A DNA stretch of 64,000 nt, taken from UBA7374 sp049890275. GTDB taxonomy: Bacteria; Verrucomicrobiota; Verrucomicrobiia; Opitutales; Coraliomargaritaceae. The stretch covers positions 1 to 64,000 of the forward strand of contig JBMHBT010000017.1 of NCBI GenBank assembly GCA_049890275.1. Reading direction: 5' to 3'. A model generated the notes under the pieces. The model saw only the letters and a list, made by a program, of their open reading frames with translations, made no database searches and had not been told where the DNA came from. Positions 8,037 to 16,649 of the stretch are shown piece by piece. Position 1 is the stretch's first letter. Each line of letters opens with the position of its first letter. The position numbers were made by a program, and so were the translations under genes.

Positions 8037-11000
8037 TTATGAATCAGCAGAATTGGTGACGACGGCTTCGACAAAGACGCCCTGGCTGGCGTTGATAAAG
8101 GAGCCGGAGCCGGTGGTGCGGCGCTCGACGGCGCGGACCTGGTAGGCATGGGTACCCGCAACGAGTCCGGACTCGCGGTAGCCCGTGCCTTCAATCAAAT
8201 CCTCATTGACCCGCTGGTAGAGGCCATCGACCTGGCGGTAGAGGTGGTAGCCGAGGCGTTGGTCCGCCGGGGAAGCTGTCCAGGACAGGGTCACCGCATC
8301 GTCCTCCACCGCAGCGGTGAGAGCGGTTGGCGGGGGGCAGACAAAGACCCGCAGGGTGGGGTCGCCCATCAGGGAGAAGACGACATCGCCGGGTTGCTCC
8401 TTGCTTTTTGGATTGGCCCCAAAAGAGAGGTAGGTCGAACGGTTGTTCTGGGAGATAAGGAGGGCATCGCCGAGGGTCTCGCCCGCGCCGAGCCCATGGA
8501 AGAACCAGCCGTCCTGCCCCGATCCGGTGTAGCCCCAGAGGCAGGCCAGGCCGTAGGTCTCGCCCCCCAGCGGGGCGCGGAGGAGACTGTTCTTCAGTTG
8601 CCAGTCGCCGAAGTAGCTGCCGTAGAGCGCGGTGAACAGGATCTGTGGGTCGTGATCAGCAAAATCACAGGTGTAGGCGAAGGGACTACTTGCTGAGTTG
8701 GACCGGCAGCGGGCGGGGGTGGCGGCGGTGCGGCCGTTGAAGAGCTGGTCGGCGCGATTGAAATCACCTGCCCCCGTGCCGTAGCCGAAGAGGTAGGACT
8801 GGCCCCCGAGAGCCGCCACGGACGAGCCGAAGAAGTCGGCCCCATCCTTGTTGCTGGCCTCGACATTTTCGTGCCCGAAGAGCGCGGAGAAATTGTTGAA
8901 GGCATTGGCCCCCGCATCGCCCTCGAGGAATATTTTCTTTTCTCTATCATACGTGGGATACACTGCATCGATATCGATCAGGCCTTTTTCCCGGGCGGTC
9001 AGCCGGCCCTGGCGGAAGGCGTGGTTCTTATCCAGGTAGTTGCGCAGCAGTTCGACCTCGGTTTTTCCCAACTGGCTCATTTCCGCCAGGTCGATCCGGC
9101 CCACCGCCAGTTCGACCATCGAGGGCGTGCCGCCGTTGTCGAACTTGCCGTCGCCTGGAAGGTTGCGGTTGTGCGGGTGCGGGCTGTTAAAATTGCTGTT
9201 GGGTGGTTTTTTATCGTCCCGGTGGGCTAGGTCGGTCCACTCGCCGTCGCCTTCGACCTGCACGACATCGCCGTAATAGACATCGGCAGGCCAGGCGCCC
9301 CAGTGGTCTCTGAAGTGCGAATCCGCTGCGCCGTGTCCGGACAGGGGGATGGGGACGCGGCCGAGGAGGATGACCGCCTGCAGGCGGCCCCGACGCTCTT
9401 CGTAGGCATCCTGGATGATTGTCTTGACCGCCTGTACCCGCTCCTTGTAGCGGGGATCGGGGCTGTTGTCGGTGGTGGAGCTGTAGGCATCGACATGGCG
9501 CGGGACGGTGTACTCGACGACTTCGGCCCAGCCGTCGCCGGTCAGGTCCTGCTTGAAGCGGTCGATCTCGGAGCGGAGGGCGGCCTCGACGGTTTCGTCA
9601 ACGAGGAGGAGGACGCTGCCCCGGCTTTCCACCAGCGGGGCCTCAACCGAGGCGCGGACGTAGCCGCTGGCTAGGCGAACGGGATGTAGCTTACCGTGGA
9701 GAATCGTGTCCGCATAGACCCGCTGGACGCGGTAGTCGTAGCGGGTGCCGCTGGCCACGGTGGTATCGGTGCACTCCGTGGGGGTGCCGGTGAGCATTCC
9801 GAGGAACTGCCACTCGGTCTCGTTCGGGTTTTTCCGGGAAATGAAATAGTTGGCGGGGTTGGCATTTTCCGGCCAGTGGAGGCGTACGGAGTGCGTGTCA
9901 CCCGCCGTGGTTTCAGCGGAGAGAAGGAGGCTGATGCCGGGGTAGTCGCTGTCGTAATAGACGACATCCGGCGCGTCGATCAGCTCAAGGGTCACTTCAT
10001 TGGAGCGGGTGGTGGCCCCGAAATCATCGGTGAAGACCAGGTCGTAGGTCTTTTCCCCGGTTGTATCGCTCTTCACTGTGACGATCGGCGAATTATAGGT
10101 AACGATGGCACCGTCTGGATTCATTCCGTTTTCCTGCAGCTCGACTGCGAAGATGTCCCCGTCGTCGCTGAAGCCGCTGAAGTCGATCTGCGCTTCGGCT
10201 CCTTTCTGTAGCAGCATCCGGTGAAAAGGGACATCGATGCCTTGGAGGTTTAGATGGATGCTGCCGGAGGGCGGGGTATTGTTGGCCAGGCTGCCGAGTT
10301 CGAGGGCGGCTGAGGTGTTGAGGGCCTTGTCGAAGGCGCGGACGGTGTAGTGGTGGTTGCCCGAGACGGTATCGATCAGTTTCGGTTCCTTGGTGAAATA
10401 GGTGGGGCGGTTGTCCCGCTCGACGATGTAGCCGTTGAGTTCTCCGTCGTCCGTCACCGCGGCCCAGTTGGCCCGGGCGCCGGCTGCGGAGGTTTTCCAT
10501 TCGCCATTCGAGGGTGCCTCCGGCGCCTCGGTGTCGGTGCGGGCTGCGAAATGTTGCAAACCGTTGCGCAATTGTGCCACCTCAGCGGAGGACAGCCCGC
10601 GCTTGAAGAGGCGGATGTCATCGAGATCCATCCCCTGGTACTTAAAGAAAAACTCCGGCTCAGTGAAGGGAACGGGCTGGATCGAGTTTGCTTCATGAAC
10701 CAGCTCTCCGTCGAAGTACATGGAAAAGCTTGCCTCGTCGGTATCGGCCCCGTCAGGAGCGGGCCTAAAAGAAAACGCGAAGTGATGCCAGAGACGGTCT
10801 CCCTTGAGTTCTTCGCGGGACCCGAGGTGGATGTTCTCTCTGCTGTTGCCTCCCACGTGATTGTATCTCAAGCAAAAACAGTTTTGCACCGCATCGTAGT
10901 AGATTTTGCGGACGAGAAATCGTTCTCTGCGCGTAATGGGATGATTTTCGATTTGCTCTTTAAACCGAAATTCCAGTTCGTGCGCGCCGTAAGGGTAGGC

Positions 11001-12680
11001 CCGAGCCCAGAAGGCAATGGTGAAGTCGTCAGCAAGCTGCTCGGAGGCAATAGTCTGGATTTTCTCTCCATCGCTGTAGCGGTTGGTGGACGGCTGGTAG
11101 TCGACTTTCCGCCGGAGGAAGGTCTCGCGGTTGTGCTGATAAATGCGGCTCTGCCAGGGCAGGGTGAAGTCGTGCCCGTTGCCCGAGACGTCCTTGATCG
11201 TATTGCCCTCGTGGTCGTCGAAGTTCCAGTAGGCCAGCAGGTCGTCCCGGTAGATGTAGTCGAGGTTGCCGTCGCACTGCTGGTCGAAGTTGGCCGGGTT
11301 GCCCCCGATGAGGAACTCGTCCCGGTCGCCCAGCAGGTCGCCGTCCAGGTTGGCATCGGCCGGAAGGGTGCCCTCGTAGACGATGTCGGTCCACTCGTCG
11401 AGTACGCTATCGTTGTTTGTATCGATGAAGCCGCCGAAGGCATCAAGCCCCAGAGCGAGTTCATCGCCATTACTGATGCCATCGAGGTCACTGTCGAGGC
11501 GCATGTACTTGGCGTACTGGTCATCTGTTTCGACCAGTCGAAAGAACATTTTTTCGGCTGGCGACTGAATCGCAGCACCCTCGACGGCACCGACACTCTT
11601 GAGCGCAAAGGGCGCGATTTCCCAATCGTACCGTCCCAATGTTTCACTTTTCTCAATAAAATAATACTTCGCCTCGAGACCGGACCATTGGAGGTACAGT
11701 TCGTTTTTGGCCGTGCCTGGTGTGACCGTAAAGCGATGGCCGACACCGGGTGCAGTCATCTCGGTTCTTTTTTCACTCGCTAGCAGGGGCCGGAAGTTAA
11801 TGATATTTGTCTCTGCTTTTTGCTCTTTTTGTGCAAAGTATTGCTCGCGGGCAGCACGAATCTTGAGCCGGTTCTCATAGGCAATGCGTAGGTCATCGGT
11901 GTGACTCGCATAGTAACGGAGCAAGGCTTCGAGGTCGTCAAATCCACGTTTTTCATCGCTTGGTTCAGCTGTACCTGCACTTTTATTTGTCGTCGATTCG
12001 GCGTCGGCCTGCGCGGTCAGTAACTCCGGTTCTGTGACGACGTAGTATTCAATCTGCCCCGGGGTGAAGTCCTCTAGAGTGGGCCGCCAGGTGTCCTCAT
12101 CCTCCGACTTTTTTACTCGGCGGTTGATGACCAGAAAGGGATTGTAGCGATAGTCTCCGTCTTCAAAAGAACCCGCCCCGGAGAAGTAGAGGCAGTTGGC
12201 ATTTGTAAACACCCGGTAGCGGTCGTCTACTTCGCGCCACCACAATTCACTGATGCCATCGTCATCGACTTCTCCGGATAAGGTAAGGTTGCGCAGCGGT
12301 TTACGGGTAGCAACATGTGTCAACAATTCAGCGATTCCAGTAGTTGACTTTTGGATCAAAAAATCATCGGTATCGCTTGCAGACGGGGAGGTAACTGTAC
12401 GGCGCTGGTTGATTTGCGCCGGCAAACGGTTGTAGATCGTCGTTTGCCCTCCATTGTTTTGTACCGTCGTTTCAATAATCTCTGGGTCGCTTAATAAACG
12501 ACTCTCCAGCTCGAAGCGAGCCGCCTCTTTGGCTTCTTCGCTTTTTTGAACAATTTTCATGGCTTCCTCTTGAGATATTGGAGCGATCGATTGAGTTTCT
12601 AACTCACCTGCTGATAAATAATTGTAAAATAGTATCGAAAATAAAGTTAAAATGCAACAATAAGGGGCTTTTTTGTTCAT
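8037..12680 (-). CDS. giant exported protein: Ca-binding repeats, LamG-like, FN3 and gingipain-like C25 domains
   Basis: A 1547-residue secreted protein. A signal peptide covers about 1-24. Around 400-470 there are Asp/Asn-rich calcium-binding-type repeats (DSDLDGISNGDE, DTNNDSVLDEW, ANLDGDLLGDRDE). At about 477-707 lies a LamG/concanavalin-like domain (AYWNFDDHEGNTIKDVSGNG). FN3-like segments follow at about 727-800 and 1447-1540. Residues about 1010-1440 resemble the gingipain-type peptidase C25 domain, with VILLGRVPIP, VELAVGRID, YLFGYGTGAGDF, LYGSYFGDW and the closing LMGDPTLRV. Where active C25 enzymes have a His-Gly and a later Cys, this protein has Tyr-Gly-Thr-Gly and Tyr-Phe-Gly-Asp, so the catalytic pair seems absent. 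An adhesive or polymer-binding role is possible. It heads the unit with the PEP-CTERM gene. Confidence 0.75.
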   Translation of the reverse strand: MNKKAPYCCILTLFSILFYNYLSAGELETQSIAPISQEEAMKIVQKSEEAKEAARFELESRLLSDPEIIETTVQNNGGQTTIYNRLPAQINQRRTVTSPSASDTDDFLIQKSTTGIAELLTHVATRKPLRNLTLSGEVDDDGISELWWREVDDRYRVFTNANCLYFSGAGSFEDGDYRYNPFLVINRRVKKSEDEDTWRPTLEDFTPGQIEYYVVTEPELLTAQADAESTTNKSAGTAEPSDEKRGFDDLEALLRYYASHTDDLRIAYENRLKIRAAREQYFAQKEQKAETNIINFRPLLASEKRTEMTAPGVGHRFTVTPGTAKNELYLQWSGLEAKYYFIEKSETLGRYDWEIAPFALKSVGAVEGAAIQSPAEKMFFRLVETDDQYAKYMRLDSDLDGISNGDELALGLDAFGGFIDTNNDSVLDEWTDIVYEGTLPADANLDGDLLGDRDEFLIGGNPANFDQQCDGNLDYIYRDDLLAYWNFDDHEGNTIKDVSGNGHDFTLPWQSRIYQHNRETFLRRKVDYQPSTNRYSDGEKIQTIASEQLADDFTIAFWARAYPYGAHELEFRFKEQIENHPITRRERFLVRKIYYDAVQNCFCLRYNHVGGNSRENIHLGSREELKGDRLWHHFAFSFRPAPDGADTDEASFSMYFDGELVHEANSIQPVPFTEPEFFFKYQGMDLDDIRLFKRGLSSAEVAQLRNGLQHFAARTDTEAPEAPSNGEWKTSAAGARANWAAVTDDGELNGYIVERDNRPTYFTKEPKLIDTVSGNHHYTVRAFDKALNTSAALELGSLANNTPPSGSIHLNLQGIDVPFHRMLLQKGAEAQIDFSGFSDDGDIFAVELQENGMNPDGAIVTYNSPIVTVKSDTTGEKTYDLVFTDDFGATTRSNEVTLELIDAPDVVYYDSDYPGISLLLSAETTAGDTHSVRLHWPENANPANYFISRKNPNETEWQFLGMLTGTPTECTDTTVASGTRYDYRVQRVYADTILHGKLHPVRLASGYVRASVEAPLVESRGSVLLLVDETVEAALRSEIDRFKQDLTGDGWAEVVEYTVPRHVDAYSSTTDNSPDPRYKERVQAVKTIIQDAYEERRGRLQAVILLGRVPIPLSGHGAADSHFRDHWGAWPADVYYGDVVQVEGDGEWTDLAHRDDKKPPNSNFNSPHPHNRNLPGDGKFDNGGTPSMVELAVGRIDLAEMSQLGKTEVELLRNYLDKNHAFRQGRLTAREKGLIDIDAVYPTYDREKKIFLEGDAGANAFNNFSALFGHENVEASNKDGADFFGSSVAALGGQSYLFGYGTGAGDFNRADQLFNGRTAATPARCRSNSASSPFAYTCDFADHDPQILFTALYGSYFGDWQLKNSLLRAPLGGETYGLACLWGYTGSGQDGWFFHGLGAGETLGDALLISQNNRSTYLSFGANPKSKEQPGDVVFSLMGDPTLRVFVCPPPTALTAAVEDDAVTLSWTASPADQRLGYHLYRQVDGLYQRVNEDLIEGTGYRESGLVAGTHAYQVRAVERRTTGSGSFINASQGVFVEAVVTNSADS

Positions 12681-12996
12681 ATAAATTAGGGTTTAATTGA
12701 TTATAAGTATGAATAGTTACGTTTACTTATAAAACAAGAAGTAAATGTGATTGATTGCGTATCTATTCTACCAATAACCGCCACCAATGTCTTAATTAAT
12801 GGGTTTATTTTTACACCAGCGATTGCATCGCTCCAGGATTTTGCTGCCGCTTGTTTGGCATGAAGTGGCACCCGGCATCTGTTTTTTGCCGCTTACCCAA
12901 CACCCAACGCTCATCATAGATGCGGATATACCAACAACAAGCGAGCGCATGTCGGGATGAAAACGCGTGGATGGATGAATCCTCCAGTGGGACAAA
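12681..12996. other. intergenic region upstream of the giant exported protein
   Basis: This 316-base stretch has no supported gene. Its left part is very A/T-rich and on the minus strand contains TATAAT (about 12695-12700), a possible -10 element for the exported-protein gene, without a clear -35. At 12818-12832 there is a small perfect hairpin, AGCGAT-TGC-ATCGCT, that contains an 11-mer also found twice near 5.6-5.8 kb. A 67-codon minus-strand frame is Cys/Ser-rich, matches no family I know, and is taken as chance. Confidence 0.4.
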
Positions 12997-13977
12997 TCAG
13001 ATACCGGGACGCAAAATCAGAACACCCTGATGCGCTTCAGCGATTTCACGCATGATATTGGCAAAGCGGTTATTGCCTTGTAGTCCGCCGATAAGGAAGG
13101 GCCCTTGAATGGTGGGAAAGCCAATCGCGTTGATCGATGCGGCTCGTTCGCCGGTCTTGGGGTCTCGGGGGTTTAAACGGTCGAGCTTGTGGAGGAAACC
13201 CTGAGTATTTCCGCGGAAGTCGTCGCCGACGACGTAGACGCTCATATGTTCATTGTCTTTAACGGATCGACCCAATCCACGGAAAACAGCCCGCAGGCCC
13301 GGTTCGGGGTCACTCACACTGAGAGCTGCGTAATTGCGCAGTCGTTGCAGTGCATCGCGACGAACCGGTGGCGTGTCCGGCATCCACACGCTTGTCGATA
13401 AGATGGAGTGACCGTTGGTATCGACCATCTGAATGCGCTGTACCGAAGGCAGGCTGTTGAGGATAGCGGATAACTGGCGGATGACCGCACCGTGAATCTG
13501 CTGAGTAAACTGGTTGCGCATGCTGCCAGAGGTATCGACAACGAAGACAACATGGGTGGCATCCGAGGGTAATCCAATCGGGGGCAGATCCTCAAAAGGG
13601 AAACTTTTTAAAAGCCGACGGGCTCGGGCGGCTTCCGCCTCGGCCTGACTGAGATGAGCGCTTCGGCTTTTTATTTCATTGTCCAGCTGCGCTTCGCGCG
13701 ATTGTAACGAAGCGATGCGCGCCTGAAGGGCCTCTATCTGCTCTGCGATTTGCTCGCTGTTCTGAGCGGCCTCCAGTGCAGAGCGATTTTCTTGCAGGGA
13801 ATCTTCCAGTTGCTGGAGGCGAGTCTGAAGGGAATCGAGATCGGGCAGGACATCGGTCGATGCAGAGCGACCGGTGCCAATGGTGAGAAGGAAGATTAAA
13901 AGAATGGCACCGAAGCCGCAGCAGAGGCAGTCGAGAAAGGAAAGGCTGAAGACCTCTATGGTGCGACGACGAATCAT
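12997..13977 (-). CDS. membrane-anchored VWA-domain protein (ExbD-like anchor), second of pair
   Basis: A 326-residue protein. Residues 13-24 (SFLDCLCCGFGA) lead into a single membrane helix (to about 33). Then come a coiled coil (about 45-125, Gln/Glu/Ala-rich) and a von Willebrand factor A domain (about 140-326) with an intact MIDAS start DTSGS at 148-152 and later VYVVGDDF. The anchor resembles that of ExbD/MotB, with Asp18 at the mouth of the helix. Its ATG overlaps the stop of the preceding VWA gene (4-base overlap), so the two are coupled. Together with the MotA/ExbB-like gene upstream it probably forms an inner-membrane complex with the VWA domains in the periplasm. Function unknown. 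Confidence 0.8.
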   Translation of the reverse strand: MIRRRTIEVFSLSFLDCLCCGFGAILLIFLLTIGTGRSASTDVLPDLDSLQTRLQQLEDSLQENRSALEAAQNSEQIAEQIEALQARIASLQSREAQLDNEIKSRSAHLSQAEAEAARARRLLKSFPFEDLPPIGLPSDATHVVFVVDTSGSMRNQFTQQIHGAVIRQLSAILNSLPSVQRIQMVDTNGHSILSTSVWMPDTPPVRRDALQRLRNYAALSVSDPEPGLRAVFRGLGRSVKDNEHMSVYVVGDDFRGNTQGFLHKLDRLNPRDPKTGERAASINAIGFPTIQGPFLIGGLQGNNRFANIMREIAEAHQGVLILRPGI

Positions 13978-14993
13978 GGCTTGGGGGCGGATGGCCAGTC
14001 ATCGTCCGGCACAAGGGTGATGCCGCCGGTGCGGGTGCTGAGTTTCCAAAAAAGACCCGCGGCAGAAGGGTCGCCTTCAAAGGGAAAGAGAAGGGCGTTT
14101 ACGGGATAGTAGAGGGGTGTCGCGAGCGCGAGGTTGAAGAGGGTGACGCGATCTTTTTCAGTCAACTGACTAGAGCGCGCCGGAGCAGTCGGTAAACCGT
14201 CTGTAATGATGAGTAAACTAGTAGGGCTTTGGGGCAGACTATTGACCGTGCGCAGGCCCTGGTAGAGATCCGCGCCACCGGAAGCTTCGAGCGTATCGAG
14301 ACGATCGAGTGTATCGAGTAGAGCGGCGTTGTCGTAGGGGTCGATGTAGGGCTGCGCCTCCGATCCGGAAAGTGTGCTGGAGGATTGATTCATCTGTAGA
14401 AGGGCGACTTGTGTACCGCGGGGTATGCCGGCGAGTATGGCGCGCACCGCTGCCTTGGCGCGCTTCCATTTCTCCGATTGTTCGGTCTTTCCGGATTGGA
14501 GAAGGTCAACTGCCTCCTTTGCCTTTCCGGCAAGCATGCTACCTGAGTTTTCAAGGAGAATGACCGCGCGGGGCCCGTCGAGGTGGAGACCGCTGAGGAA
14601 TTTCTGACTTGCCGATGGCCGGTCCAGCGCACCCACCTCTTCGGGTTTTGGTTCTTTAGTCTCAAGGGCCTTCAGTTCCGCCTCTTTCTCAGCTACCGAG
14701 GCAGCCAGTTCGGCCGATTGTTCTTCCATTTTCTTCAGGTTCTTTGTCTCGCTCTGTGCCTTCGGATCGACTGCTGCCAGCGCGTTCAGCAATGCGCTGT
14801 TTTCATTTTTTGCAGCGTCAATTGCCGCCTGCAAAGTGGCGGCAAATTGACTCGCTTCGGCCGCAGTCTCCGAAGTTGAATCGATCTGCTTCTTCGCTGT
14901 GAGTATAAAAAGGAGGAGCACCGCACCAAAGCCACAACAAATACAATCCATAAAAGAGAGTGCTGAGCTTTGCGGTTCGCGTCGTCTGGCCAT
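13974..14993 (-). CDS. membrane-anchored VWA-domain protein (ExbD-like anchor), first of pair
   Basis: A 339-residue protein built like the next gene. SFMDCICCGFGA is again at 13-24, followed by one membrane helix, a coiled coil of Ala/Glu/Lys (about 40-115) and a VWA domain (about 140-330). The MIDAS motif is altered to ENSGS (Glu148 in place of Asp) while a later ITDG is present, so metal binding may differ from its partner. The identical position of the SF(L/M)DC(L/I)CCGFGA segment in both proteins points to duplication and a shared membrane partner. Forty bases separate it from the MotA/ExbB-like gene. No Shine-Dalgarno is obvious. Function unknown. Confidence 0.8.
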   Translation of the reverse strand: MARRREPQSSALSFMDCICCGFGAVLLLFILTAKKQIDSTSETAAEASQFAATLQAAIDAAKNENSALLNALAAVDPKAQSETKNLKKMEEQSAELAASVAEKEAELKALETKEPKPEEVGALDRPSASQKFLSGLHLDGPRAVILLENSGSMLAGKAKEAVDLLQSGKTEQSEKWKRAKAAVRAILAGIPRGTQVALLQMNQSSSTLSGSEAQPYIDPYDNAALLDTLDRLDTLEASGGADLYQGLRTVNSLPQSPTSLLIITDGLPTAPARSSQLTEKDRVTLFNLALATPLYYPVNALLFPFEGDPSAAGLFWKLSTRTGGITLVPDDDWPSAPKP

Positions 14994-15033
14994 GACGATG
15001 GGTCTTCTATAGGATAGGGGGAAGGGGAGTACT

Positions 15034-15933
15034 CTATTCAGTAGCCTCGGCTTTCATAGAGCTTACCGCCGGAGCGGGTTTTCCTCTCTCGTAGAGTTTA
15101 TCAATGATCTGTTCCCGACAGTAGGTCTGTAAGCGAAGAATGAGCCCCTCCTGATGGCTCTGCAGGAGATGAATCAGGAGCATGAGGAGGATGCTGATAA
15201 AGAGAGCGACTAAAGTGGAGTTAAAAGCCACACCGAGGGCAGTGGTCACTCCGGAGATATCTCCCTCCAGTGCTTCATCGGCGCGACGCAAGGCAACACC
15301 AATCCCCCGAACCGTACCAATAAAACCAATCGAAGGAATGGCCCAGACGAGGTAACGAAGCATCGAGAGTTCGCTTTCCTGTTGCTCTGCGGCCACTTCG
15401 AGCCGGCCCATAATCGTGTCCGTTGTTTCGGGTACGCTCCCGGTCATATGATAGCGCTCCAAACCACGGGCCACAACGTAGGGTAAGATGCTGTTTTTCT
15501 GGTCGTCTTCCTGGCTTTTGCTATCGACGGTACGGTAGAGCTGGCCGGCACTGTGTCGATCAATGCTGGTCGATTCTTTGAATAAATCGATTTCCGGTTT
15601 CGCTTCGGGGTTCGTCTGCTCCGGTGCATACCGCTCAAGGATACGGGTCTCTGCATTCAGCTCCGTATATTTGAAGGCAATGATCATCAAGCCCCAAAGG
15701 AGAAGGGAAAAGCAGATTTGCTGCTCATAATCTTTGAGTATGATAAAGAGATTGGAGAGCCCACCGCTCGCCACATCGAGACCCATCTCGCTGGCCAAGG
15801 CAAATTTCTCGGCACCCGGACGGATGATGAAGCCATAAATACTGGCGACAAAAATAAAGGAGGCGAGGAGACCAAGGCTAAAAATGAGGCCCTTGACGGT
15901 GAAGAGGCCGCGTTCCGGATTGCGTAGGCTCAT
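15034..15933 (-). CDS. MotA/TolQ/ExbB family proton channel protein
   Basis: A 299-residue inner-membrane protein with hydrophobic segments at about 15-35, 68-90, 190-207 and 230-255. The last two form the MotA/ExbB core: VWAIPSIGFIGTVRGIGVAL and TTALGVAFNSTLVALFISIL, with the conserved small and Thr/Ser residues lining the channel. A long cytoplasmic loop lies between. It is larger and more diverged than the ExbB at 5.8 kb and is not a second TonB-system copy. It is the first gene of a minus-strand unit with the two VWA proteins and is likely their energising partner. Confidence 0.85.
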   Translation of the reverse strand: MSLRNPERGLFTVKGLIFSLGLLASFIFVASIYGFIIRPGAEKFALASEMGLDVASGGLSNLFIILKDYEQQICFSLLLWGLMIIAFKYTELNAETRILERYAPEQTNPEAKPEIDLFKESTSIDRHSAGQLYRTVDSKSQEDDQKNSILPYVVARGLERYHMTGSVPETTDTIMGRLEVAAEQQESELSMLRYLVWAIPSIGFIGTVRGIGVALRRADEALEGDISGVTTALGVAFNSTLVALFISILLMLLIHLLQSHQEGLILRLQTYCREQIIDKLYERGKPAPAVSSMKAEATE

Positions 15934-16058
15934 AGTTTTGAGAGTTGGAGGGTGATGCAGATGCGTCCAGCATACAAATGCGCTGGTCGACGATTAAATG
16001 CAAAGACTGTATTCTGGGACATTGCAATTGAGTCCAAAAAGACTATAACTATACCTTT

Positions 16059-16604
16059 ATGAAATCCAGCATTATTGTTTTCCTCTCTATTTGTATCGTT
16101 CTACTGAGTGGTTGTAGCTCAACGGGTGGAACCAATGGTCAAAGTATCGGCATGGTAACGGGTGCCATCCTAGGAGGCATTGCGGGTGCTGCGATGGGCG
16201 ATGGAAGTGATGCCAATATCGCCGCAGGTGCAGTGCTGGGTGGTCTTCTGGGTGGTGCTGCCGGTGGTCAATTTGACAAGCGCCGTGAGGAACTGGAGGC
16301 AGCCGAGGCGCAACGCCAGTATGAGTATCAGCAAGAAGTGGAAGCACAAGCGAAGCTGGAGGCGGAGATCGAAGCTCTGGAGCAACAAAAAATAAAAGAA
16401 CGGCTGGCTCGATCGACGACAGAAGAAGACGTCCGGGCAGCTGAGGCCGAGGCCGCTCGAGTGGAGGCCTCTCTCGCGAAAAAGAAGAAAGCCTACGAAG
16501 AGTCGATCCAGCGCGCAGAACGTATCCAGGAAGCACAGGAGCGTATTGCCCAGGCCAAAAGAGAATTGGCTGAAATGGATGCCAAGGAAGCGGCAGCCAA
16601 TTAA
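16059..16604 (+). CDS. glycine-zipper lipoprotein with coiled-coil tail
   Basis: A 181-residue lipoprotein. The lipobox LLSGC places the lipidated cysteine at residue 19. Residues about 28-70 are a glycine-zipper segment (MVTGAILGGIAGAAMGDG, repeated as AAGAVLGGLLGGAAGG) as in Rick_17kDa/OmpA-like surface antigens. The remainder is a highly charged Ala/Glu/Lys/Arg coiled coil. Probably anchored in the outer membrane, with a structural role. It is divergent from the MotA/ExbB-like gene across about 125 bases and is followed by rlmN after 45 bases. Specific function unknown. Confidence 0.75.
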   Translation: MKSSIIVFLSICIVLLSGCSSTGGTNGQSIGMVTGAILGGIAGAAMGDGSDANIAAGAVLGGLLGGAAGGQFDKRREELEAAEAQRQYEYQQEVEAQAKLEAEIEALEQQKIKERLARSTTEEDVRAAEAEAARVEASLAKKKKAYEESIQRAERIQEAQERIAQAKRELAEMDAKEAAAN

Positions 16605-16649
16605 TCGCCTGAGAATGGGCTGGCCCAAGCCAATAGAAGCAAGCAATTG

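Noticed and set aside
10350..11783. 477-codon plus-strand frame inside the giant exported protein gene
   Set aside because: It is antisense to a coherent multidomain protein. Its Val/Gly-rich sequence has no recognisable domain.
12792..12995. 67-codon minus-strand frame upstream of the giant protein
   Set aside because: No family resemblance and rich in Cys/Ser/Arg. It is more likely chance.
12997..15933. Zorya-type defence system
   Set aside because: A MotA-like protein is present, but there is no OmpA-like ZorB and no helicase or nuclease partner. The partners are VWA proteins.
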